Position numbers and translations under genes: made by a program
The notes under the pieces: generated by a model
Told to the model about the DNA's origin: nothing
Seen by the model: only the letters and a program-made list of their open reading frames with translations
Databases searched by the model: none
NCBI GenBank assembly: GCA_035533755.1
Contig: DATLTC010000019.1
Coordinates: forward strand, 1-64,000
DNA from: Gemmatimonadaceae bacterium
Lineage (GTDB): Bacteria; Gemmatimonadota; Gemmatimonadetes; Gemmatimonadales; Gemmatimonadaceae
DNA length: 64,000 bases
Direction: 5' to 3'
Shown: positions 25,042-32,788 of the stretch, piece by piece
How the letters are laid out: every line of letters starts with the position of its first letter
Position numbering within the stretch: position 1 is the stretch's first letter

Positions 25042-25826
25042 TCGAACAGGTTGTATTTGAGGATGTGCCAGAACGCGGCGACGCCGTCCTTCCAGTTGAT
25101 CTTCTTGCCTTCGGCGTAGGTGCGGCCGGAATAGCTGATCGGCACTTCGAAGATGCGGGCCTTGGCATGGGCGAGGCGGGCGGTGACTTCGGGCTCGAAC
25201 CCGAACCGGTTGGCGGTGAGCCGCAGCGAGCGCGCCAGGTCACCGCGCATGGCTTTGTAGCAGGTCTCCATGTCGGTGAGGTTGAGGTTGGTGAGCATGT
25301 TGCTGAACGTGGTGAGCATGCGGTTGCCCACGGAGTGCCAGTAGTACAGCACGCGGTGGGGGCCGCCGAGGAACCGCGAGCCGAACGACGCGTCGGCGCG
25401 CCCGTCGATGATCGGGGCGAGCAGCACCGGCCAATCGGACGGGTGGTATTCGAGGTCGGCGTCCTGCACGATCACCACGTGCCCGGTGCTGGCGGCGAGC
25501 GCGGTGCGGATGGCGGCGCCCTTACCCATGTTGTGCGGCTGCAGGATCAGCCGGTCGATGCGGCCTTCCGCGTGCAGCTGCTGGAGCCGTTCGCGGGTGC
25601 CGTCGGTGGAGTAGTCGTCCACGCAGACGATCTCCTTGGGCAGGGGCGTGGCGTGCACCCGGTCGAGGATCGTCTCGATGGTGTTCAGTTCGTTGTACAC
25701 GGGGATGAGCACCGACAGGCGCCAGGCATTCATGTCGAGCGGCGTGAGCGGCGTTCGGCGGGCGGCGGGGCTCAGCCCTCCCGGGACGCGGGATCCGGTG
25801 GGCACGTCGGGGACGGACATCGTCAT
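25038..25826 (-). CDS. GT2 polyprenyl-phosphate sugar synthase (DPM1-like)
   Basis: 262 residues, soluble. LSVLIPVYNELNTIETIL opens the GT-A fold. EIVCVDDYSTDGTRE and QDADLEYHP (DxD at 122-124) bind nucleotide sugar and metal, and FGSRFLGG and GRTYAEGKKINWKDG are typical of the dolichyl/polyprenyl-phosphate mannose or glucose synthase group. No C-terminal membrane pair is present, as in DPM1-type enzymes. It probably charges undecaprenyl phosphate with one hexose for the GT-C enzymes encoded on both sides. It overlaps both neighbours by four bases. The first about 30 residues are low in conservation; Met32 (MNAWRLSVL) could be the true start. Confidence 0.88.
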   Translation of the reverse strand: MTMSVPDVPTGSRVPGGLSPAARRTPLTPLDMNAWRLSVLIPVYNELNTIETILDRVHATPLPKEIVCVDDYSTDGTRERLQQLHAEGRIDRLILQPHNMGKGAAIRTALAASTGHVVIVQDADLEYHPSDWPVLLAPIIDGRADASFGSRFLGGPHRVLYYWHSVGNRMLTTFSNMLTNLNLTDMETCYKAMRGDLARSLRLTANRFGFEPEVTARLAHAKARIFEVPISYSGRTYAEGKKINWKDGVAAFWHILKYNLFE

Positions 25827-27430
25827 CTCGGGATCGGGGAATAGACCAGTCCGCCGGGAAAGCTGTCCCGCAGGGCAAGCTCGGGCGGGTGTTGCGCGAC
25901 CAGCGTCTGCGCGATGTCGCGCTGATCGGACGTCGTCACCACGACGTCGTCAATGGCGTACGCCGCCAGGATCGCCCGCAGCATGCCGGCGCCCTCGGTG
26001 ATCGTGGGCGGGTGCGAGAAATCCGTGGCGCTGAACGAGTAGAACGGGACCGCAGGGTGGCCGGTGTACAGGTAGATCGCCGCATCGTCCTCGGCGGATA
26101 GCGTCGCGGTGGGCGTGGCGTATTCCTTCACTCCCAAGACCACGGCACGCAGCGTTGCGCCACGCTGGCGCGGAATATTGGCCCACCAGCTGCCGCGATA
26201 CCCCTTCACGGTATACACCGTGTACCCCATGGCCGGCAGCGCGGCCACCGCGAGGACGCAGGCGCGCAGCACCCGCGCCCCGCGCCCTGCGGGGCACCAC
26301 CGCCAGAGGGCCACGACGCCGAGCAGGGGCAGGGCGAGCAGCAGCGGCCAGATGCCCCACAGAAACCGCGCCGGCGCGTACGGCCACACCAGCACAATCG
26401 CGACATAGAACCCGAGAAAGAGCGCGCTCACGCGGGCCGCGCGCCACATGCGCCATGCGCCGGCGGCGGCGAGCGCGAGCAGGGCGCCGAGCGCCAGGGG
26501 CACGACGGCGCGCGGCGCCGATGGGGCCGCCAGCGTGGCGAGCAACGCGGCCACCTGGCCCACGGTGCCGCGCACGGTCCCGGCCACGAACGCGGCACCG
26601 CCAAGGCGCCAGCCGTCGGCCAGCCAGGCGCCGTACGGTCCGTAGGTGCCCCGGATGGGTGCCGGCACGGCGGTGGCGTTCATGTGCACCCACCACTGCC
26701 AGGGCAGCATGACGAGAAGGGCGGCGCTGCCCGCCAGCAGTGCGTCGCGCACGCGGCGGCGCGCGAGCAGGGCCATCACCACGGCCGCCACCAGCGCCAG
26801 GCCAAGCCCGCGCACGAGGGTGAGCGCGCCCGCGAGCAGTCCGGCGAACGCGGCCAGGCGCGCATCAGCGGCGGCGGGGCCGCGTCCGTCCACCGCCCGT
26901 TCGGCCACGAGCAGCACCGGCACGAGCAGCGCCAGGAAGAGGGGCTCCGACATCACGAGCGCGCTCAGCACGAGCATCGGCACGGCGGCTGCCGAGACCA
27001 CCGCGAACACGCTCGCGGCCATCGGCGAGCAGTCGAACCGCCGGCGCGCCCACTGCGCCACGCCCACGGCCACCAGGGCCACGAGCAGCGCGTTGACGAG
27101 CTTGAACAGCAGCACGTTGGCGGGAAACGTGGGCGCCATGCGCCAGAGCAGCGCGATCAGGGCCGGGTAGCCCGGCGGGAAGTGCGTGGCCGCGGGCGCG
27201 CCGGGAAGATTCAGATACCGGTATCCCTGCCCCGTGGCGAGCGCCTTGCCGAGCACCACGTACACCGCTTCGTCGGGCACCGCGCCCACCGGAAACGGGT
27301 TGACGGCGCGCGCCGCCAGCACGAGCACGATCACCGGCGCCAGCCAGCCAGTGAGGCGCACCAGCCCCGCCGGCCAGCCGAGCGCCGCGGACGCAGGCGA
27401 CGGTTCCACCTCCTCGGCCCCCGCGGTCAC
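25823..27430 (-). CDS. ArnT/PMT-like (GT39-type) membrane glycosyltransferase
   Basis: 535 residues with roughly ten to twelve membrane helices. VPDEAVYVVLGKALATGQG carries the acidic catalytic loop of GT-C enzymes, and THFPPGYPALIALLW is the typical following motif. It probably transfers a sugar from a polyprenyl-phosphate carrier on the periplasmic side. GTG 27430 overlaps the pilR stop by four bases (GTGA), which decides this start over one 35 codons upstream. It is translationally coupled to pilR before it and the GT2 gene after it. Confidence 0.83.
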   Translation of the reverse strand: MTAGAEEVEPSPASAALGWPAGLVRLTGWLAPVIVLVLAARAVNPFPVGAVPDEAVYVVLGKALATGQGYRYLNLPGAPAATHFPPGYPALIALLWRMAPTFPANVLLFKLVNALLVALVAVGVAQWARRRFDCSPMAASVFAVVSAAAVPMLVLSALVMSEPLFLALLVPVLLVAERAVDGRGPAAADARLAAFAGLLAGALTLVRGLGLALVAAVVMALLARRRVRDALLAGSAALLVMLPWQWWVHMNATAVPAPIRGTYGPYGAWLADGWRLGGAAFVAGTVRGTVGQVAALLATLAAPSAPRAVVPLALGALLALAAAGAWRMWRAARVSALFLGFYVAIVLVWPYAPARFLWGIWPLLLALPLLGVVALWRWCPAGRGARVLRACVLAVAALPAMGYTVYTVKGYRGSWWANIPRQRGATLRAVVLGVKEYATPTATLSAEDDAAIYLYTGHPAVPFYSFSATDFSHPPTITEGAGMLRAILAAYAIDDVVVTTSDQRDIAQTLVAQHPPELALRDSFPGGLVYSPIPR

Positions 27431-28809
27431 ACCTCGACCCCGTACCGGGAGAGCTTCCGATAGAGCGTGGACGGATCGATGCCCAGGGCCTCGGCGGCGC
27501 GCGACTTGTTGCCGCCTTCCGTCTGGAGCACCCACATGATGTACGCCCGCTCCACGGCCTCGAGCGTGGGATTGGCCGGCGTGCGCGACGCCACCAGCGG
27601 CTCGGCGTTGCGTTGCGTGACCCGCTCGGGCAACCCGCTCACGCCGATCGTCTCGCCGGTGGTGAGGATGGCGGCGCGCTCCAGCGCGTTCTCCAACTCG
27701 CGCACGTTGCCGGGCCAGGCGTACCCCTGCGCCACCTCGAGGGCATCGGCGTCGAGATGCTTGGGCGCCTCGCCGCGAGCCTGCGCGATGCGCTGCAGGA
27801 AGTGATCCACGAGCAGTGGGATGTCGTCCCGGCGCTGGCGCAGCGGCGGCAGATGGAAGAGGATCACGTTGAGCCGGTAGTACAGGTCGCTGCGGAACCG
27901 CCCCACCTTGATCTCCTCCTCGAGATCGCGATTGGTGGCGGCGATCAGCCGCACATCGATCGGCTCGGCGTCGGTGGCGCCCACGGGGATCACCTCGCGG
28001 TGCTGCAGCACGCGCAGCAGCTTGACCTGCGTGGCCGGCGTGGTCTCGCCGATCTCGTCGAGAAAGAACGTGCCCCGGGCGGCGGCGGCGAACAGCCCCG
28101 ACTTGTCCTTCACGGCGCCCGTGAACGATCCCTTCACGTGGCCGAACAGTTCGCTCTCGAGCAGGCTCTCGGGCAACGCCCCGCAGTTGATGGACAGGAA
28201 CGGCCCGCCGGTGCGCGTGGACAGCTCATGGATGTACCGCGCCACGACTTCCTTGCCCGTGCCCGACTCGCCCTGGATCAACACCGTGCTCTCGGTGGGC
28301 GCCACCGTCTCGGCCAACTGCAGCACTTCGATCCACGGCTTGCTGTTGCCCACCGGGCGGTCACCATGATGGCGATCGCGTCGCTTGATCTCCTGCTTGA
28401 GCGACTTGTTCTCCACGCGCAGCTGCCGGTGCTCGGCGGCGCGCTTGAGGATGGCGATCAACTCGTCGTTGCGGAACGGCTTCTGGATGTAATAGAAGGC
28501 GCCCTCGTTCACCGCCTGCATGGCCGACTGCAGCGTGGCCTGGGCCGTCATCAGGATCACGGGCACGTCGGGGTCGTTCTGCCGCGCCGCGGCGAGGATC
28601 TCGACGCCGGTGGCCCCGGGCATGCGGATGTCGGTGAGGACGATGTCCGGCGACATCGCGGCCAGCATCTCGAGGCCCTTGTTGCCGCCGAGCGCGAGGT
28701 GCGGTTCGAATCCCTCGTGGCGCAGCAGGATGCGCAGCGACTCGAGGATGCCGGCTTCGTCGTCCACGACGAGGACGTTGGGGGGATGCTCCACGACTCT
28801 GGTGCTCAC
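27427..28809 (-). CDS. pilR: Sigma-54-dependent response regulator PilR
   Basis: 460 residues. The receiver domain (about 11-125) has phospho-acceptor Asp60 (VLTDIRMPG) and Lys110. The AAA+ domain (about 150-380) has Walker A GESGTGKE 180-187, the sigma-54-contact loop GSFTGA 227-232 and Walker B FFLDEIGE. A Fis-type helix-turn-helix follows at about 420-458 (NKSRAAEALGIDPSTLYRKLSRYG). GSFTGA rather than GAFTGA is, to my knowledge, also found in PilR of Pseudomonas. GTG 28809 overlaps pilS by four bases. Its likely targets are the -24/-12 sites upstream of pilA and the minor pilin genes. Confidence 0.9.
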   Translation of the reverse strand: MSTRVVEHPPNVLVVDDEAGILESLRILLRHEGFEPHLALGGNKGLEMLAAMSPDIVLTDIRMPGATGVEILAAARQNDPDVPVILMTAQATLQSAMQAVNEGAFYYIQKPFRNDELIAILKRAAEHRQLRVENKSLKQEIKRRDRHHGDRPVGNSKPWIEVLQLAETVAPTESTVLIQGESGTGKEVVARYIHELSTRTGGPFLSINCGALPESLLESELFGHVKGSFTGAVKDKSGLFAAAARGTFFLDEIGETTPATQVKLLRVLQHREVIPVGATDAEPIDVRLIAATNRDLEEEIKVGRFRSDLYYRLNVILFHLPPLRQRRDDIPLLVDHFLQRIAQARGEAPKHLDADALEVAQGYAWPGNVRELENALERAAILTTGETIGVSGLPERVTQRNAEPLVASRTPANPTLEAVERAYIMWVLQTEGGNKSRAAEALGIDPSTLYRKLSRYGVEV

Positions 28810-30527
28810 GCGGTGTCTCCGGAAGCGGTCTGGGTGCGCGGCAGGATCACGGTGAACGTGGTGCCGCGCGGCCCGCTGTCGAGGAACACCATGCCGCGAT
28901 GCGCCTCGATCGCCCGGTGCACGACGGCCAGACCGAGGCCGCTCCCGCCGGGCTTGGTGGTGAAGAAGGGATCGAACAGGCGGTCGCGGATCTCGAGCGG
29001 AATGCCCGGTCCCTCGTCGCTCACCCGCACCGATACGCTGCCCGCCTCGTAGCGCACGCCCAGCGGGAGCTGGTCGGGACTCATCGCCGTCGCCTCGATC
29101 TTCACCACGCCCCCCTCGGGCGAGGCCTGAATGGCGTTCAGCAGCAGATTGAAGATCGCGCGGTGCAGGAGATCCTCGTCGCCTTGCACCGACAGGTCGT
29201 CGTCCTCGGGCACCACGCACACCACGCGGTTGCGCCCCTGTTCCTCGGGATGGGCTTCGGCCAGCCGCGCCGCGCCGCGCACCATGTCGGCCAGCTTCAC
29301 GTCGCCGGTGCGCGCCACGCGCACGCGCGCGAAGTCCAGGAACTCGGTGAGCAGGCGGGACAGGCGGTCGGACTCGCGCAGCACGAGCCGGCTGAGCGTC
29401 TGCCCGTCCTCCGATTCCTGCGGCATGCCGGCCAGCTGCTCCACGGCGCTCCGGATGGACGCCAGCGGATTCTTGATCTCGTGGGCCAGCGACGCGCTCA
29501 GTTCGGCAACGCCTTCGAGGCGTTCGGCGCGCAGGCGCAGCGTCTCGAGGCGCTTCTGGTCGGAGATGTCCTGGAAGATCGCCGTCGCCGTGCGATCGGT
29601 GCGCAGCCCGTCGCCTTCGGTATAGGTGGTGGTCACGCCGATCGGGAACCGCTTGGACGCCGTGGTCACGATTCCTTCGGCCCGCGTGGTGCGGATGCGG
29701 TCGGCCACCGACCGTCGCAGTGCCTGAGCCAACTCGGGGGCCGCGGCCGCGATGCGGTCGAGCACTGGCTCGCCCAGCGCCGTGTCGAAGGGCACGCCGA
29801 GCAGCCCCTGCGCCTTGGGGTTGGCGTACAGCAGGTGGCCGCTCGAATCGATGGTCAACACGCCGCTCTGGATGTTCCGCAGGATGTCGGCGGCCTGCAA
29901 TCGCGCGTGCTCCAGGGCCGCGACCAGGATCTCCTTGCCCTCGCCGGCCTTCTGCAGTTGCGAGGCGAGAATGGCGCTGCCCACCGAGACCGCGGCGAAC
30001 ACGCCCAACTGCGCCCACACGATGCCGCTGTGCATGACCACGTTCACGCCGAACACCGTGTCGGCAAAGAACAGCACGATGCCCAGGGCCGCCACGAGCA
30101 GCCCGCCGCCCACCGGGAGCATGAGCGTGGCCGCGGCGATGACCAGGATGTACAGGGCCGAGAACTGTGAGACGCCGCCCGATTCACCCACCCCGGGCGT
30201 CACGTGCACCACCACCGTCACCAACAGCAGATCGATGATGCTCTGGACGTAGAGAAACGTTTTGCCGAGCGGCTTTCGGTATATTTCGCTGTACACGAAC
30301 GACGCTAGCGTGAAGACGGTGACCAGCGCGAAGGTGACCGTGACCACCGTGAGCTTGCTGGCATCCGTTTCCTGCGTGGCCCAGTTCACCACGCCGGCGA
30401 TGAAGATCGCGCTGGCCACCGAGAACCGAACCAGATAGACCCACCGCAGCAGATAGCGTGGGTCGAGCATGGCCTGGAGCGGCGCGGGTTCAACTCTGGA
30501 TGGGGAGCGCACAGGAGTTTGGTTCAT
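28806..30527 (-). CDS. pilS: Sensor histidine kinase PilS
   Basis: 573 residues from ATG 30527 (a TTG four codons upstream is possible). Five or six membrane helices lie within about 25-190, as in PilS. A PAS domain (about 210-325, IQSGVLTIDSSGHLLYANPKA) is followed by a HisKA domain with phospho-acceptor His349 in SLAHEIKNPLASI, and a HATPase domain (NLLLNAIQ, DEGPGIP, GGSGLGLAVV). In Pseudomonas PilS senses pilin in the membrane and controls PilR. It is the first gene of the five-gene operon pilS-pilR-GT39-GT2-TMTC. The leader upstream is AT-rich for this genome. Confidence 0.88.
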   Translation of the reverse strand: MNQTPVRSPSRVEPAPLQAMLDPRYLLRWVYLVRFSVASAIFIAGVVNWATQETDASKLTVVTVTFALVTVFTLASFVYSEIYRKPLGKTFLYVQSIIDLLLVTVVVHVTPGVGESGGVSQFSALYILVIAAATLMLPVGGGLLVAALGIVLFFADTVFGVNVVMHSGIVWAQLGVFAAVSVGSAILASQLQKAGEGKEILVAALEHARLQAADILRNIQSGVLTIDSSGHLLYANPKAQGLLGVPFDTALGEPVLDRIAAAAPELAQALRRSVADRIRTTRAEGIVTTASKRFPIGVTTTYTEGDGLRTDRTATAIFQDISDQKRLETLRLRAERLEGVAELSASLAHEIKNPLASIRSAVEQLAGMPQESEDGQTLSRLVLRESDRLSRLLTEFLDFARVRVARTGDVKLADMVRGAARLAEAHPEEQGRNRVVCVVPEDDDLSVQGDEDLLHRAIFNLLLNAIQASPEGGVVKIEATAMSPDQLPLGVRYEAGSVSVRVSDEGPGIPLEIRDRLFDPFFTTKPGGSGLGLAVVHRAIEAHRGMVFLDSGPRGTTFTVILPRTQTASGDTA

Positions 30528-30550
30528 TGCAAAGTGCAAGGAATTCCGTT

Positions 30551-30579
30551 TTGGAACAACTCTGGCATTCTGCTATAGC
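30551..30579 (+). promoter_or_regulatory. Sigma-70-type promoter for the corC-like gene
   Basis: TTGGAA (30551-30556), 17 bases, TATAGC (30574-30579), in a locally AT-rich island between the divergent pilS and CorC-like genes. The predicted start is near 30586, leaving a leader of about 50-75 bases. Confidence 0.55.
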
Positions 30580-30660
30580 CTTGGACGATCCTCTGGTACA
30601 GAAGTTTCCCCCACCGCCAGGCTGGCGAGCCCGCCCGTGAGACCCGCCTTCCTCCGCTCG

Positions 30661-31458
30661 ATGTTCCAACGGATGGACCGCTGGATTCGGGGCATGTTCG
30701 GGATCCCGGACGCCCCCGTGAGCCCCCGCGACGGCGATTCGGCCACCGACGCCGGCGCCAAGATGCTGGCCGGCGTGCTCCAGTTCCGCGACCAGCGCGT
30801 GCGCGAGGTGATGCGCCCCCGCACCGAGGTCACCGCGCTGCGGCTCACCGCCACCGAGGAGGAGGTGCACGACGTCCTCCGGCGCGAGCGGTACTCGCGA
30901 TACCCGGTCTACGCCGAGTCGCTGGACGACATCGTGGGCGTGTTTCTGGCCAAGGACCTGTGGCTGCACGAAACCGGCACGTCCTTCTCGCTGGCGCGCT
31001 ACCTGCGCGAGACGCTGTTCGTGCCCGACACCCGCCCGGCCCAGCGCGTGCTCGACGATCTGCGCAAGACGCGCGCCCACATCGCCGTGGTACTCGACGA
31101 GTACGGCGGCACGGCGGGCATCGTGACCCTCGAAGACCTGGTGGAACAGGTCATCGGCGACATCAACGACGAACACGACGTGGCCACGCGCTCGGCCATC
31201 GAGACCGACGGCGTGCTGGAGTTGGCGGGCTCGCTGTCGCTGCAGCACGTGCGAGGCGAACACCAGCTGCCCATTCCCGATGGCGATTGGCAGACGATCG
31301 GCGGGTACACGTTCGCGCGGCTGGGGCGCGTGCCGCGCGTGGGCGACCGGGCGCCGTATCCGGGCGGTGAATTGGAGGTGGTGGCGATGGACGGGCGCCG
31401 CGTGGCGGCGCTGCGGGTGCACCCCGACGCCGAGGGCGACGATGCCGGAACGGACTGA
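30661..31458 (+). CDS. corC: CorC-like CBS-domain protein
   Basis: 265 residues. DQRVREVMRPRTEVTALRLTA opens a CBS pair (about 40-165) with RYSRYPVYAESLDDIVG and AHIAVVLDEYGGTAGIVTLEDLVEQVIGDI. A CorC_HlyC C-terminal domain follows (about 185-260, IGGYTFARLGRVPRVGD). There is no DUF21 membrane part, so it resembles cytosolic CorC (YbeX), linked to magnesium/cobalt efflux and ribosome maturation. GTG 30637 is an alternative start giving eight more residues; neither start has a clear Shine-Dalgarno. The 3' end overlaps arfB by 17 bases. Confidence 0.88.
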   Translation: MFQRMDRWIRGMFGIPDAPVSPRDGDSATDAGAKMLAGVLQFRDQRVREVMRPRTEVTALRLTATEEEVHDVLRRERYSRYPVYAESLDDIVGVFLAKDLWLHETGTSFSLARYLRETLFVPDTRPAQRVLDDLRKTRAHIAVVLDEYGGTAGIVTLEDLVEQVIGDINDEHDVATRSAIETDGVLELAGSLSLQHVRGEHQLPIPDGDWQTIGGYTFARLGRVPRVGDRAPYPGGELEVVAMDGRRVAALRVHPDAEGDDAGTD

Positions 31459-31873
31459 CCTCTCCGTGAACGCGTCGGTGGCCATTCCGCGGCACGAGCT
31501 GGAGGTGCGCGCGTCGCGGGCCGGCGGCGCGGGCGGGCAACACGTGAATACCTCGTCCACGCGCGTCGCGGTGGAGTGGAACGTGGCGCGGTCGCGCGCC
31601 ATCACCGACGATCAGCGGGCGCGGTTGCTGACGGCGCTCGCCTCGCGCCTGACCACGGACGGGACGCTACGCGTGGTGGCCAGCGAGCGCCGGAGCCAGG
31701 CGCAGAATCGGGAGGCAGCCGAAGAGCGGCTGGCGGGCGTGGTGCGCCGCGCGCTGGTGGTGCCCAGGAAGCGGCGGCCCACGCGTCCTACGCGGGCATC
31801 GGTGGAGCGGCGGCTGGAGGCCAAGCGCCATCGCGGCAAGCGCAAACGTGACCGGCGCGACGACGTGGACTAG
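31442..31873 (+). CDS. arfB: Peptidyl-tRNA hydrolase ArfB (YaeJ)
   Basis: 143 residues. The catalytic GGQ lies in ASRAGGAGGQHVNTSSTRV, the class I release-factor signature without codon-recognition domains. The C-terminal Arg/Lys-rich tail (RRPTRPTRASVERRLEAKRH, then KRKRDRR) is the ArfB extension that enters the empty mRNA channel of stalled ribosomes. It rescues non-stop complexes by hydrolysing peptidyl-tRNA. ATG 31442 overlaps corC by 17 bases in another frame. The stop shares the palindrome CTAG (31870-31873) with the stop of the converging TPR gene. Confidence 0.93.
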   Translation: MPERTDLSVNASVAIPRHELEVRASRAGGAGGQHVNTSSTRVAVEWNVARSRAITDDQRARLLTALASRLTTDGTLRVVASERRSQAQNREAAEERLAGVVRRALVVPRKRRPTRPTRASVERRLEAKRHRGKRKRDRRDDVD

Positions 31874-32571
31874 GCGGGGCGGTCGTCGCTCACGTGCCGG
31901 GCTTTCAGATCGGCGATCGCCTGCCGCAGTTGGGGCGCGACGCGTGAGCCGGGATACCGATCGACCAAGCGCCGCAGCTCCACGAGCGCCCGCGAGGGGG
32001 TGCCGAGCGCCCCGAGGTAGAGGTCGGCGAGGCGGTTGCCCACGTACATATCGTCGCCGGATGAGAGGCCGGGAAGGCGCTGCACTTCGTGGAAAAGCTC
32101 GGCGGCGCGGGCGGGGTTGGCGGCGAGTGTGGCGTACAGTTCCGCGGCGCGGATGCGCACCGGGATGCCGAGCGGATCGGCCGCGATGCGTCGCTCGAAC
32201 GATGCGAGCGCCAGGGGCAGCTGGCCTTTCATCACCAGTGCCTGTTCGGCGGAGAACTGCTCCTGGTACGGCGTGCTGGCTCCGCTCGGATTCAGGTAGA
32301 ACCTGGCCACGGCCACGCCCGGTCCGATGAGGGCGAGCGAGAGCGCTGTGAGCCCCACCCATGCGAGCAGGACGCAGAGCGGCACGAAAACAACGGGCGG
32401 GAGGCCGGTCGGGTTGTGATTGGCCGCCACCGGAATGAACATCAGGGCCCCGAGCGCGCTCCAGCCAGCGGCCTTGAGGATCAACCAGGCGTCTGGCCCG
32501 TGCCGGTCGGACAGGGTGGGCCGGTACGGATGGGGTGCTCGGGGCGGTACCGAATGTTCGGAATTTCGCAT
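31870..32571 (-). CDS. Membrane-anchored TPR protein
   Basis: 233 residues. Two membrane helices lie at about 30-50 and 60-85 (WSALGALMFIPVAANH; VVFVPLCVLLAWVGLTALSLALIG), followed by TPR-like helices (EQALVMKGQLPLALASFERRIAADP; RAAELFHEVQRLPGLSSGDDMYVGNRLADLYLG). The soluble repeat part ends in a charged tail. No named family is recognised; such proteins usually scaffold envelope complexes. The start at 32571 is chosen because the upstream extension is Pro/Arg-rich; no Shine-Dalgarno is seen. Confidence 0.7.
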   Translation of the reverse strand: MRNSEHSVPPRAPHPYRPTLSDRHGPDAWLILKAAGWSALGALMFIPVAANHNPTGLPPVVFVPLCVLLAWVGLTALSLALIGPGVAVARFYLNPSGASTPYQEQFSAEQALVMKGQLPLALASFERRIAADPLGIPVRIRAAELYATLAANPARAAELFHEVQRLPGLSSGDDMYVGNRLADLYLGALGTPSRALVELRRLVDRYPGSRVAPQLRQAIADLKARHVSDDRPA

Positions 32572-32788
32572 GGGGGTGGCGGAGGGGGCGGCCGCGGGTT
32601 GTACGTTCGTCGGGCGGCGGCATCCGGGCAATCCCCGCCCGCTCGGGCACCTTGAGGGAAGTTCGGCGTACCACATTTTTGTTCCACCGGTGCCCCTTGC
32701 CCCGGCGCGCGGCGTCCGGTATTCAGCAGGGGATCATGCACAGCACGGCGATGACGTCCACATCAAGCGGTTCGACCGCGGGGCTTCA

